NCBI GenBank assembly: GCA_947165895.1
Contig: CAMVCB010000011.1
Span: 1 to 50,531, forward strand
DNA: 50,531 nt
Direction of reading: 5' to 3'
Source: an uncultured Treponema sp.
Lineage (GTDB): Bacteria > Spirochaetota > Spirochaetia > Treponematales > Treponemataceae
Position 1 is the stretch's first letter. Each line of letters begins with the position of its first letter. The position numbers and the translations under genes are program-made. The notes beneath the pieces were generated by a model. That model saw only the letters and a program-made list of their open reading frames with translations, made no database searches and was not told the DNA's origin. Positions 42,966 to 50,531 of the stretch are shown here, in pieces.

Positions 42966-43847
42966 TTATTTCTCCACACTGTTTGCAATAAATTCAAGAT
43001 AGCGGCCGTAATCAGTTTTATAGCCTTTTGCAAGCTCTAAAAGCTTTTCTTTTGTAAGCCAGCCGTTTGCATAGGCAATCTCTTCAATGCAGGAAACATA
43101 TAAGCCCTGGCGTTTTTCGATTGTCGCAATAAAGTTACTAGCTTCAAGAAGTCCGTCGTAAGTACCGGTGTCAAGCCAGGCCATACCGCGGCCAAGAAGC
43201 TCTACCTTAAGCTGCTTTCTGGCAAGATACTCGTTGTTTACGGCAGTAATTTCAATTTCACCGCGGGCAGAAGGCTTTACATTAGCGGCAATTTCTACAA
43301 CTGAATTGTCATAAAAGTAAAGGCCTGGAACGGCGTAATTTGATTTTGGATTTGCAGGCTTTTCTTCAATGCCAAGGGCATTGCCGGCCTTATCAAACTC
43401 AACAACACCGTAAGCAGTAGGATCGGCAACATAATAGCCGAAAATTACAGCCCCCTTCTGAGTGCGTACTTTTTCTGCAGCAGACTTAAGGGTTTTAGAA
43501 AAGCTCTGACCGTAGAAAATATTGTCACCAAGAACCAGGGCAACATCATCAGAGCCGATAAAATCTTTTCCAACAATAAAGGCATCTGCAAGGCCGCGGG
43601 GCTTATCCTGAACGGCATATTCAAACTTCATTCCAAGCCAGGCACCATCACCAAAAAGCTCCTTAAAAACCGGAAGGTCGCGCGGAGTCGAAATAATTAA
43701 AACTTCGCGGATTCCGGCCAGCATAAGAACGCTGAGAGGATAGTAAATCATAGGCTTGTCGTAGAGGGGCAGAATCTGCTTGCTTACGGCTTTTGTAATA
43801 GGATAAAGGCGGGTACCGGATCCGCCTGCTAAAATAATACCTTTCAT
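42966..43847 (-). CDS. rfbA: Glucose-1-phosphate thymidylyltransferase
   Basis: The 293-residue enzyme has [17 protein letters not shown] near 8-24, [11 protein letters not shown] near 105 and VEEKP-type sequence EEKPANPKS. It makes dTDP-glucose, the first step to dTDP-rhamnose. It follows manC by two bases and precedes rfbC, one transcript. Confidence 0.94.
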   Translation of the reverse strand: MKGIILAGGSGTRLYPITKAVSKQILPLYDKPMIYYPLSVLMLAGIREVLIISTPRDLPVFKELFGDGAWLGMKFEYAVQDKPRGLADAFIVGKDFIGSDDVALVLGDNIFYGQSFSKTLKSAAEKVRTQKGAVIFGYYVADPTAYGVVEFDKAGNALGIEEKPANPKSNYAVPGLYFYDNSVVEIAANVKPSARGEIEITAVNNEYLARKQLKVELLGRGMAWLDTGTYDGLLEASNFIATIEKRQGLYVSCIEEIAYANGWLTKEKLLELAKGYKTDYGRYLEFIANSVEK

Positions 43848-43849
43848 AT

Positions 43850-44905
43850 CTATTTCCTGTTTTTCAATATATCTACTATTTTCTTGACATTCTGGATCTG
43901 TCTAATATCTGATATCAAAAGACCATCCGGGCTGTCTACTACGACAAGATTTTCAAGGCCGATCAGGGCTACAGGGCGGCCGGACTCGCTTCTGATATAG
44001 GATTTTTTTGTATCAAGGGCAATAACATGACCTTTTGTTACATTCTGATTATCGTCTTTTGAAGCAATTTCGTAAAGAGCTGACCAAGAGCCGACGTCAT
44101 CCCAGCCCGCATCAAGCTTAACAATGCGGCCCTTATCAGTTTTTTCCATTACAGCATAGTCAATGGAATCGCCCTTAATCTGACCAAAAGAAGCAGCATC
44201 AAGGCGGATAAAATCATCATCACTTTTTGCATTTTTATAGGAAGCGACCGAAAGCTCAGCCATTTCAGGACTGTATTTTTTAAGCTCTTCTATAAATACT
44301 CCCGGGCGGAAAACAAACATACCGCTGTTCCAGGCATACTGACCGCTTGCAAGATATTCCTCAGCCTTTTCCAAACAAGGCTTTTCTACAAAGCGTTCAA
44401 GAAGGAATACATCCCCCTGAACAGAACCGGCCTTAACATAACCGTAACCGGTTGAAGGGAAAGTCGGAACAATTCCAAAGGTAACAAGAGTATTATTATC
44501 ATAAGCATCTTTTGCGGCAGTCATAACAGCCTTCTGAAAAGCCTTAACATCACGGATAACATGGTCGCTAGGAAGGACGATAACAACACAATCTTCGTCC
44601 TGCTTACGCGCCGCCATACAGGCAGCAGCAATTGCGGGAGCCGTATTTTTTGCCATAGGTTCCAGTATAATAGAAGGTTTTGACTGACTTACCTCGCCTA
44701 CCTGTTGGGCAACAAGAAAACGGTGCCCTTCCCCGCAGGAAACAATCGGATTACCAAGCTCCAGCCCCTTAAGGCGCAGTAAAGTTTCCTGAATCATAGT
44801 ACGTTCACTAACGAGTGGAAGAAACTGCTTAGGATGATCATTAACAGAAAGCGGCCAGAGACGAGTCCCCGCCCCGCCGGACAAGATAATTGGGATTATT
44901 TTCAT
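43850..44905 (-). CDS. manC: Mannose-1-phosphate guanylyltransferase
   Basis: The 351-residue protein has [20 protein letters not shown] near 10-29, VLPSDHVI near 109 and FVEKP near 172. It makes GDP-mannose. It lacks the C-terminal isomerase domain of two-domain ManC proteins. It leads the manC-rfbA-rfbC set for surface polysaccharide sugars and follows the membrane deaminase-fold gene by nine bases. Confidence 0.92.
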   Translation of the reverse strand: MKIIPIILSGGAGTRLWPLSVNDHPKQFLPLVSERTMIQETLLRLKGLELGNPIVSCGEGHRFLVAQQVGEVSQSKPSIILEPMAKNTAPAIAAACMAARKQDEDCVVIVLPSDHVIRDVKAFQKAVMTAAKDAYDNNTLVTFGIVPTFPSTGYGYVKAGSVQGDVFLLERFVEKPCLEKAEEYLASGQYAWNSGMFVFRPGVFIEELKKYSPEMAELSVASYKNAKSDDDFIRLDAASFGQIKGDSIDYAVMEKTDKGRIVKLDAGWDDVGSWSALYEIASKDDNQNVTKGHVIALDTKKSYIRSESGRPVALIGLENLVVVDSPDGLLISDIRQIQNVKKIVDILKNRK

Positions 44906-44914
44906 AACTGACTC

Positions 44915-45724
44915 CTAGTAATGTGCAAAAATGAATGTAGCAATCGATAAAAGGATTATAATCGCTAAATAAATAAGCTTAGATTTTCTGTTTTTTGCCC
45001 CATTCAAGAAAAAAAGAACAATTCCCATAAGGACAGAAATACAGAGTGCAAGAGACAAATTTACTACTAGAATAGTTTTCAAGTTATCAGCATGTTCAGC
45101 AAGCAACTTAAAATCTACTGTTATAAAAGAGAAAATTGCAACAAGAATTCCCATCAGCGTCATAACATTACCGTAGATTTTTTCTTTTAATGCTTCTAAA
45201 TCCTCTTTTGCTGTTTCATAACCTTTTATCAGTTTTGAATATTCTGACTTATAATTTCCCAGACCTTTATAATCTGATTCATCTGTATAAGATGCGTTTG
45301 TCTGTTTATCGTAAGTCTGCTCAGGCACTGAGTTTAATTGTTCAAACATAATCTGTGCAATCTTAAAATCTTTTTTCAAAGTGAAAGTATTGTTAGAAAT
45401 ATTCTGAACTCGTATAAAAGCGTTTGTGGTATGTCCCGGAATATAAACCGGAGCATCAATTTTAAGCCCTGCACGCATTACAGAATTTCGCTCGACAACT
45501 TTTCCTACAAGATTTTCAGGAATAGAAATACGCTCTGCACTTTTTACATAAATACTTTGTCCTGGCTGTAATTCATACTCTTCCGGATTTTTTACATCAT
45601 TTCCTATAATGCTTTCAATTGTTAGCTCGTAAGCAATTCCTTTCAGGTGGTTTTCTTTATAGTTTTCAACTATAAGTTTTCCCTCAGAAACCAGTTTTTT
45701 AATATCATTATCTGCAAGAATCAT
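44915..45724 (-). CDS. dCTP-deaminase/dUTPase-fold protein with three membrane helices
   Basis: The 269-residue product has residues 1-130 similar to dCTP deaminase: a start ILADNDIKKLVSEGKL, ELQPGQSIYVKS, the motif RNSVMR (79-84) in place of RSSxxR, and DFKIAQIMFEQL. The glutamate that activates water in true deaminases should fall in the stretch AFIRVQN and appears as Arg105, so deamination is unlikely. A linker and a coiled segment (155-185) lead to helices near 187-204, 217-241 and 249-267. It may bind a nucleotide and signal at the membrane. It directly precedes manC, within the polysaccharide genes, yet lies near defence genes. The fold call is fairly safe, the role is not. Confidence 0.7.
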   Translation of the reverse strand: MILADNDIKKLVSEGKLIVENYKENHLKGIAYELTIESIIGNDVKNPEEYELQPGQSIYVKSAERISIPENLVGKVVERNSVMRAGLKIDAPVYIPGHTTNAFIRVQNISNNTFTLKKDFKIAQIMFEQLNSVPEQTYDKQTNASYTDESDYKGLGNYKSEYSKLIKGYETAKEDLEALKEKIYGNVMTLMGILVAIFSFITVDFKLLAEHADNLKTILVVNLSLALCISVLMGIVLFFLNGAKNRKSKLIYLAIIILLSIATFIFAHY

Positions 45725-45795
45725 ATCTTTTTTATTCCCCTGTTTATAATAAAATATCTAAACATTAGCATTATATATTATAACATCATGAAGTT

Positions 45796-45830
45796 AAAAT
45801 AAAAAGGACTAAGCTCAATAAACTTAGTCC
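45796..45830 (-). terminator. Terminator upstream of the deaminase-fold gene
   Basis: On the minus strand GGACTAAG and CTTAGTCC (45823-45830 with 45806-45813) form a perfect eight-base-pair stem followed by a T-rich stretch. It ends transcripts from the decayed aminotransferase. Bases 45831-45957 hold nothing recognisable. Confidence 0.75.
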
Positions 45831-45957
45831 AGAACTAATTCGAAAGCGATTTTGTCCCTTATAAAGTCTTTGTTACAACTTTATGCTATTTTCATACAGA
45901 TATTCGGGACATAAATCTAAATCATCATTCCACATTCATGAATATTGACTTTTCCTA

Positions 45958-46367
45958 TTATCTAGTACATGTTCTCACACTACTAGGTATATTAACCAGA
46001 TAATCTTCTAGCCATTCGGCGTTTGGCACTTCTGTACGTTCGCAGTGTTTGTTTGCCCGGCTGTTTTCTGTTTCTGTAACAAATGGAATTCCTAATTCTG
46101 CAAAGAACTTTTTGTACATACCGGCTGTTTCGCGCTTGTTTTCGATGATTTTACCATAGCAACGGCAAATTTAGCACCAGTCAGCTTTTTTATCTGCTCT
46201 TCCATATCGGTTACAAAGTGGCTTACATAAGAAACAAACTTTGTGTCGACACACTCGTTCAGATATTTTTTCTCATTACCAAGAAACTGAGGACAGTGCA
46301 AAAGCACCGGATCGATTTCCGGGTACAATGATTTGATGTAATCTGTGATTTTTTAAAAATCAGTCAT
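45958..46367 (-). pseudogene. Decayed LegC-type (DegT/DnrJ) sugar aminotransferase
   Basis: From an ATG with AGGAGA upstream (46365-46367) the frame reads MTDF, a TAA stop (46353-46355), then KITDYIKSLYPEIDPVLLH and onwards to GNEKKYLNECVDTKFVSYV and TGAKFAVAMV, the N-terminus of LegC-like aminotransferases of sialic-acid-like sugar pathways. A large deletion follows. A shifted frame then gives KIIENKRETAGMYKKFFAEL, PFVTETENSRANKH and, after a second loss, CERTEVPNAEWLEDYLVNIP with SSVR, the family C-terminus. Most of the 380-residue enzyme, including the cofactor lysine, is gone. Confidence 0.85.
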
Positions 46368-46418
46368 AATTTTATCTCCTGCTATATAAGTTATTTTTTA
46401 TTGTTACAAATAATTCTC

Positions 46419-49400
46419 TTAATACCCATAAATTTGCTGTAAAATATCAACAGTTTCTTGAAGTTGGTTTGATTCATTATATTCAGAGTAGTCTGTTTTG
46501 GCAGCAACTCTTTTCATTTCCTTAAAGAGCTTCTTCTGTTCCTTGCGGTTATTTTGAGCCTGATAATATTCCAGTTTTGCACATAACAGTCCGAAATAAC
46601 TCTCCTGGAATTCAATTTCTTTTGGATACTGAAAACTCCAGTTTTGAGCCATATTCATAATTGAATTTGGAACAATACGTGATTCTGATGTTGCCAGATA
46701 CTCTTCTTTTGCTATTGAAATAAAAGCTGACCTTATATCCATTGCATCTGGATATTCTTTTAAGAAAGGCTTTAGCTCTTCAAATTTATCGGAAAGATTT
46801 TTTTTCGTGCTAGAAAAAGTAATAGAATAAATATTTGCTTTTGTTAAAGAAAGCACTTGTGCAATACTTAAGCAATGGTGATTTTTATATTGGATTTCTA
46901 AATAGGTTTCTAATTCTTTAAGCTCATCTAATTCATCTTTCTTTATTAACATCAGCATCCAATCTTTTGCAGCCAGCATTGCTATATCACACATTTCTTC
47001 TGAAAAGTCATAATCTATAAGGATGCTCTTTACTTTGTACCATTCATTTGTAAAAGCTTCCCCTTTACTGAATTTTGCATTAATTAGCGCGCGGTAGCTT
47101 TCACATAAAACAAGCCCAAAACGACAAGACTTCGGAAAATCTAATTTCTCAACACTTTGTATAAATTCAGAAAAATAATCTTCGCCACCAAGATTGTGGA
47201 TACCAACACAATAGGCTTTTATTACTTCTTCAATATCTTCTCTGTTTTTTATCAGTTCAGTACGGCTCTTTAAATATTCAATGAATTTTTTAGCGCTGTC
47301 ATAAAATTGTTCAATGTTTCCTTTGTCCGCCAAAACACAAGCAATACGGCGCCATAATTCTAATTCATATTTTAGAAATACAGGTTTAGCATCTATCAAC
47401 ACACATTCTACAGAATCCAGATCTTTAATAATATCAATTCTATTAAGCAAGCTGACATAATATTCAAAATAGTTAAGAACCTCATCAGGAGGGGTTATAG
47501 CAATTTTTTGAAATATATCACTATCAGGAAAATCAGAAAGAGCTAGAATCAAAAAGTTAGATAAGCCTAAAATAGAATTAGCTCTGGCAAGTTTTGTAAA
47601 TCGTACTACATCATAAATTTTTACAGTCGATTTTACAATATACTCTTTTATAATATCAGGAATCATGGGTTCTATAATCCATGCATGATTAGGTAAAGCA
47701 GCAGTTTTAGCAACATTTGCATCATGAATTGTATGCAAGCGCTTCAATTCTTCATCATCAGCAAGACCGACATTTTCCAGCATATGCAGATAAACTTCTT
47801 CGGGATCAGCAGAAAGCTTTAAGTACGGTGTAGAGAATGCAAATCTCTCTTCATTATCCATTTCAAATAAAAAATTTGAACTATCGTCATCTGAAGTCCG
47901 GTTCTTTTGATTTTCAGGATGTATAATTAAATCAATTACTGTATCATCATCTTTATTGCATTCTACCAGCTCATCCATATGAATAAACAAATCCGCCTGA
48001 ACATTTGTTGCAGACGCTTTATCCATTTGCTTATCCAGAAAATTTATAAGTTTTTTACAGTCATTTTCTAAATAATTTGCACCATACACATCTGTGATAT
48101 TAAAATTTCCTATAGCACATGCCATTGCAAGCAAGTGGAAAAAGGAATTCGTCAGATCTTCATCGTTCTCTAAAACAGACAGCCAGCGTTTTCTTTCCCG
48201 ATTCAAGTATTCATCAAGCAAATCTTCAGCAGATGAAAGATGTTGAATTCCTTCTTTATCAACCCAAACTTCAATAAAAATATTCAAATACAAAGGACGC
48301 TGATATGAATCATTTAATGATTTTTTATAGCTCTGATGTAGTTTATAAGCTGTTCCTGTTACATCGGATATACAAAGCTCTATGAATTTATTGTTCTCTA
48401 ATATAGGTAAATAAACTTTTAAATAATTTTCTACATATAGAAGTTCATCATTATCAGTTATTCTTTGAATCTCCAGAGGTTGTTTGTATTCTGCACCTTC
48501 AAAAAGCAATCGATTTTCTGTACTTAACTCTCTTTTAAGAATCTTAGTCCATTCTTCAGCATTCTGAACTCTTTCTATAAATATAAAGCGAAGTTTATAA
48601 GGAGAATCGATAAAAGCATCAAGGTAAGCTTCTATAGTTATTGCACATTCTTTTTCCTGTCCCAGAACATAATCAAACACAATAAGCGTATTAGTGAATG
48701 GTTGAAAATCTTTTACATTTTCAGATTTTTTATTTGAAAAGAAACCAAACCAATTACTTTTAATGTTTTTTAATAATTCCAGAACAAGACGGCTCTTTCC
48801 GATTCCAGCCTCACCAAAAACAGACCACCAGCAGAACTTTGATTTTGAGTCAATAAAATTGGTTAATTCATTAAGTTCATTCTTTCTGCCTACAAAATCA
48901 TTAAACCCATTAGAAAAGTGCATTCTTCCAAATGCAGTCGTCAGATTTGTACTTTCTTTATATGGATTTATAGAAGCCAGAGCCCGAATATTTGCTCTTT
49001 TGTTAAGTCTTAAACGTGTTAATTCAGAAAGAAACTCCGGAAGATCATCATAATCATCGCCATAATAAACAGGTATCGCATTTGCAGGAAGAGCTGGTAA
49101 TGAATCCCCTTTTTTCATCAGGTAGAAATAAGGAATGTCATTAACACCAAGCTTATCTATAATAAAAGAGAGAAAACCAGAAAGATTCGGATCTTTAACC
49201 GTTCCTCCACAGCCAACTATAATAATAGGATGTGTACTTATAAGATTTTGGATGAACTGAGCACCGTCATTTGATAAAATATCCTCATACTGTTGCTTAT
49301 CAGCAATGATATCATCAAGCTTATGAAGACTATCATATACACCATGAATATGAATTACACGATTTTCTTTTTTTTCTTGAATAATTGAAAGAATATCTGC

Positions 49401-49832
49401 AGGCTTTGAATAAGAAACAGCACGAGCATCAACAGATTCTTCTATTGTAATATCATAATTTGTAGTTGCAATTAAATCACCTGTACGCCATACGCATTTT
49501 AGAGCCTCTTTAAATGCAGCATTTACTGGATGCAGAGCTCCAATAGTTTCATTCATAAAGGTCTCATATAAATCAGAGACTTTCAGTTGTTCAAGCAGAA
49601 AGGTTGCCGCATTAATAAGTTCATCAGAAGACCATGAACCAAGTTTTTTCTCCAGCTCAATTTGCTTAGATGCATCTAAATAAGATTTGCCTGCAAGAAT
49701 CCAATTAGCCCAGGTAATATTATGATTACAAAGTGCCATTGAAGCACCAGCTCCACACAGATAGACGATTTTCTGTTTTGTTGATAATACTTTTATCAAT
49801 TGTGGATAACTTGTAGGAGTTAAGGCAGACAA
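46419..49832 (-). CDS. SIR2-STAND NTPase, Avs5-like defence architecture
   Basis: The 1137-residue protein starts with a SIR2 domain (1-280): CGAGAS (26-31), TTNYD (123-127), catalytic-type His163 in IHIHG and VGCGGTVKDP near 207. A STAND NTPase follows, with FVGRKNELNEL, Walker A GEAGIGKS (340-347) and Walker B LIVFDYV. The remaining 600 residues are helical, TPR-like, and would be the sensor. Proteins with this order detect phage products, oligomerise and destroy NAD, as in AVAST type V. GAGGTG precedes the ATG. It stands alone between pseudogenes, which fits an accessory defence site. Phage target and activity are not shown. Confidence 0.8.
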   Translation of the reverse strand: MSALTPTSYPQLIKVLSTKQKIVYLCGAGASMALCNHNITWANWILAGKSYLDASKQIELEKKLGSWSSDELINAATFLLEQLKVSDLYETFMNETIGALHPVNAAFKEALKCVWRTGDLIATTNYDITIEESVDARAVSYSKPADILSIIQEKKENRVIHIHGVYDSLHKLDDIIADKQQYEDILSNDGAQFIQNLISTHPIIIVGCGGTVKDPNLSGFLSFIIDKLGVNDIPYFYLMKKGDSLPALPANAIPVYYGDDYDDLPEFLSELTRLRLNKRANIRALASINPYKESTNLTTAFGRMHFSNGFNDFVGRKNELNELTNFIDSKSKFCWWSVFGEAGIGKSRLVLELLKNIKSNWFGFFSNKKSENVKDFQPFTNTLIVFDYVLGQEKECAITIEAYLDAFIDSPYKLRFIFIERVQNAEEWTKILKRELSTENRLLFEGAEYKQPLEIQRITDNDELLYVENYLKVYLPILENNKFIELCISDVTGTAYKLHQSYKKSLNDSYQRPLYLNIFIEVWVDKEGIQHLSSAEDLLDEYLNRERKRWLSVLENDEDLTNSFFHLLAMACAIGNFNITDVYGANYLENDCKKLINFLDKQMDKASATNVQADLFIHMDELVECNKDDDTVIDLIIHPENQKNRTSDDDSSNFLFEMDNEERFAFSTPYLKLSADPEEVYLHMLENVGLADDEELKRLHTIHDANVAKTAALPNHAWIIEPMIPDIIKEYIVKSTVKIYDVVRFTKLARANSILGLSNFLILALSDFPDSDIFQKIAITPPDEVLNYFEYYVSLLNRIDIIKDLDSVECVLIDAKPVFLKYELELWRRIACVLADKGNIEQFYDSAKKFIEYLKSRTELIKNREDIEEVIKAYCVGIHNLGGEDYFSEFIQSVEKLDFPKSCRFGLVLCESYRALINAKFSKGEAFTNEWYKVKSILIDYDFSEEMCDIAMLAAKDWMLMLIKKDELDELKELETYLEIQYKNHHCLSIAQVLSLTKANIYSITFSSTKKNLSDKFEELKPFLKEYPDAMDIRSAFISIAKEEYLATSESRIVPNSIMNMAQNWSFQYPKEIEFQESYFGLLCAKLEYYQAQNNRKEQKKLFKEMKRVAAKTDYSEYNESNQLQETVDILQQIYGY

Positions 49833-50027
49833 TTACACACCTCGATTAATAAGAATATGTAAAAAGTTAGATTGTTTCAAGGGAAAATAAAATTCAGAAA
49901 GATTTTATAAAATTTTAAAATATTTGTTCTCGTATTTCTTGATATATTTTTAGTGTTTAGAACATATATCGTGAAATATAGTCGTAACCATCCGAGGAAC
50001 TATAGGCAGCATTATTTCTTTCTAGGA

Positions 50028-50267
50028 TTAAATCTGTCGAATAAACATAGTTACCATATATTTTTCTACAGACATTGAAGAAAAGAAACTTAATAAATGA
50101 CATAGGATATAGAATAAAATCACAGAAATAATTTTTTCTTCTGTAAAATCTGGATTGGCAAATACTGTAATTGATACATTACCATATTTTGCATAATTAA
50201 ATAGAAAAACGAATGCGTAAAACCCAAAAATACCAGGAATTAAGTAACGATTGCTGAGATTTATCAT
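50028..50267 (-). CDS. Possible small membrane protein
   Basis: A 79-residue frame with two likely membrane helices (about 8-26 and 44-62) lies in an otherwise empty stretch upstream of the STAND gene. No ribosome binding site is visible. After the stop another frame runs on as STDLILERNNAAYSSSDGYD and stops at 49957-49959, so a frameshift in a longer gene is possible. Bases 49833-49956 and 50268-50293 hold nothing else. Confidence 0.35.
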   Translation of the reverse strand: MINLSNRYLIPGIFGFYAFVFLFNYAKYGNVSITVFANPDFTEEKIISVILFYILCHLLSFFSSMSVEKYMVTMFIRQI

Positions 50268-50293
50268 TGGAAGGAAAAAATCACGTTACATAT

Positions 50294-50321
50294 TTTCCAC
50301 TGAATTATAAAGTGTTATAAT
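50294..50321 (+). promoter_or_regulatory. Promoter of the aldose-1-epimerase gene
   Basis: TTTCCA (50294-50299), a 16-base spacer and TATAAT (50316-50321) precede an AAAGGA ribosome binding site (50328-50333) and the ATG at 50343. Confidence 0.6.
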
Positions 50322-50342
50322 ATCAACAAAGGAACTTATATT

Positions 50343-50476
50343 ATGATAATCAAAATTGAAAACAACCGCTTCAAAGCAGAACTTTCTACAAAAGGTGGGG
50401 AACTTCAGAATCTTGTAGATAAGAAAACCGGAAAAGATATTATCTGGCAGGGAGATAAAAGTGTTTGGGGAAACCA
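50343..50476 (+). pseudogene. Aldose 1-epimerase-like gene cut by an insertion
   Basis: The first 45 codons read MIIKIENNRFKAELSTKGGE and onwards to DIIWQGDKSVWGN, the N-terminus of LacX/GalM-like aldose epimerases. Intact members continue for about 290 residues. Here the frame runs into an insertion-sequence end and stops at 50505-50507. The promoter and ribosome binding site are intact, so only a short peptide would be made. The rest may lie beyond the window. Confidence 0.75.
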
Positions 50477-50531
50477 TGAAGTGCACCCCAATTATTGGAC
50501 ACTTTAACTAGGCTGATTTTAAGGACTGATT
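50477..50531 (+). mobile_element. End of a probable IS3-family insertion sequence
   Basis: The sequence TGAAGTGCACCCCAATTATT followed by GGACACTTTAAC is like the terminal inverted repeats of IS3/IS150-type elements, which begin with TG and contain a CACCCC block and TTGGACA. It interrupts the epimerase frame exactly at its first base. The rest of the element, the other end and the target duplication lie outside the window. Confidence 0.6.

Noticed and set aside
46092..46328. A separate 78-residue gene
   Set aside because: It is an open piece of the decayed LegC-type aminotransferase, begins at a TTG inside that sequence, and ends in a frame that has lost homology.

Overview
The window looks like chromosomal DNA of an anaerobic spirochaete, most likely a gut or rumen Treponema. 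The reasons are the moderately low GC, the core block rpsB-tsf-frr-uppS-cdsA-dxr-rseP, an S2 protein with a long acidic tail, spirochaete-style lipoproteins and secreted proteins, large HD-GYP and propeller sensors, and a fumarate-to-succinate gene set. This placement is an inference from gene content, not from an alignment.

Layout. 1-2085 is an accessory strip: a DUF2971 protein, a small orphan gene, and a Phd/YefM antitoxin beside a dead ParE/RelE toxin. 2086-10633 is a three-gene signalling operon: an intact HD-GYP sensor, a propeller hybrid kinase that has lost its phosphoacceptor histidines, and a membrane protein with a degenerate HD-GYP domain. 10809-22295 is a carbon and electron module: malate dehydrogenase, fumarase, HdrBCA, FlxD, two Fe-S proteins, FlxA, then FrdB and FrdA. 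Read together these would turn oxaloacetate into malate, fumarate and succinate with NADH as donor; the Hdr/Flx proteins suggest a soluble, possibly electron-bifurcating fumarate reductase. 22527-25205 holds two transporters. 25252-27261 (minus strand) holds rnc, acpP, rpmF and coaD. 27316-37632 holds a lipoprotein, a HEAT-repeat protein, maf, the rpsB-to-rseP block and a secreted propeller protein. 37698-45724 holds glgA, an aminotransferase, a secreted protein, rfbD, rfbC, rfbA, manC and a membrane-anchored dCTP-deaminase-fold protein. 45958-50531 is accessory again: a decayed LegC-type aminotransferase, a 1137-residue SIR2-STAND defence-type protein, a possible small membrane protein, and an aldose-1-epimerase gene broken by what looks like an IS3-family end at the window edge.

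A theme running through the non-coding DNA is the abundance of short, perfect or near-perfect hairpins with very small loops. They come singly, in tandem arrays, or nested in branched structures (16495-16630, 22281-22450, 26611-26757, 29340-29545, 31266-31345, 42212-42349). Some run into stop codons and one pair lies inside the flxD reading frame. Several genes also have a consensus -10 box so close to the start codon that their mRNAs should be leaderless. No tRNA, rRNA or CRISPR array was seen.
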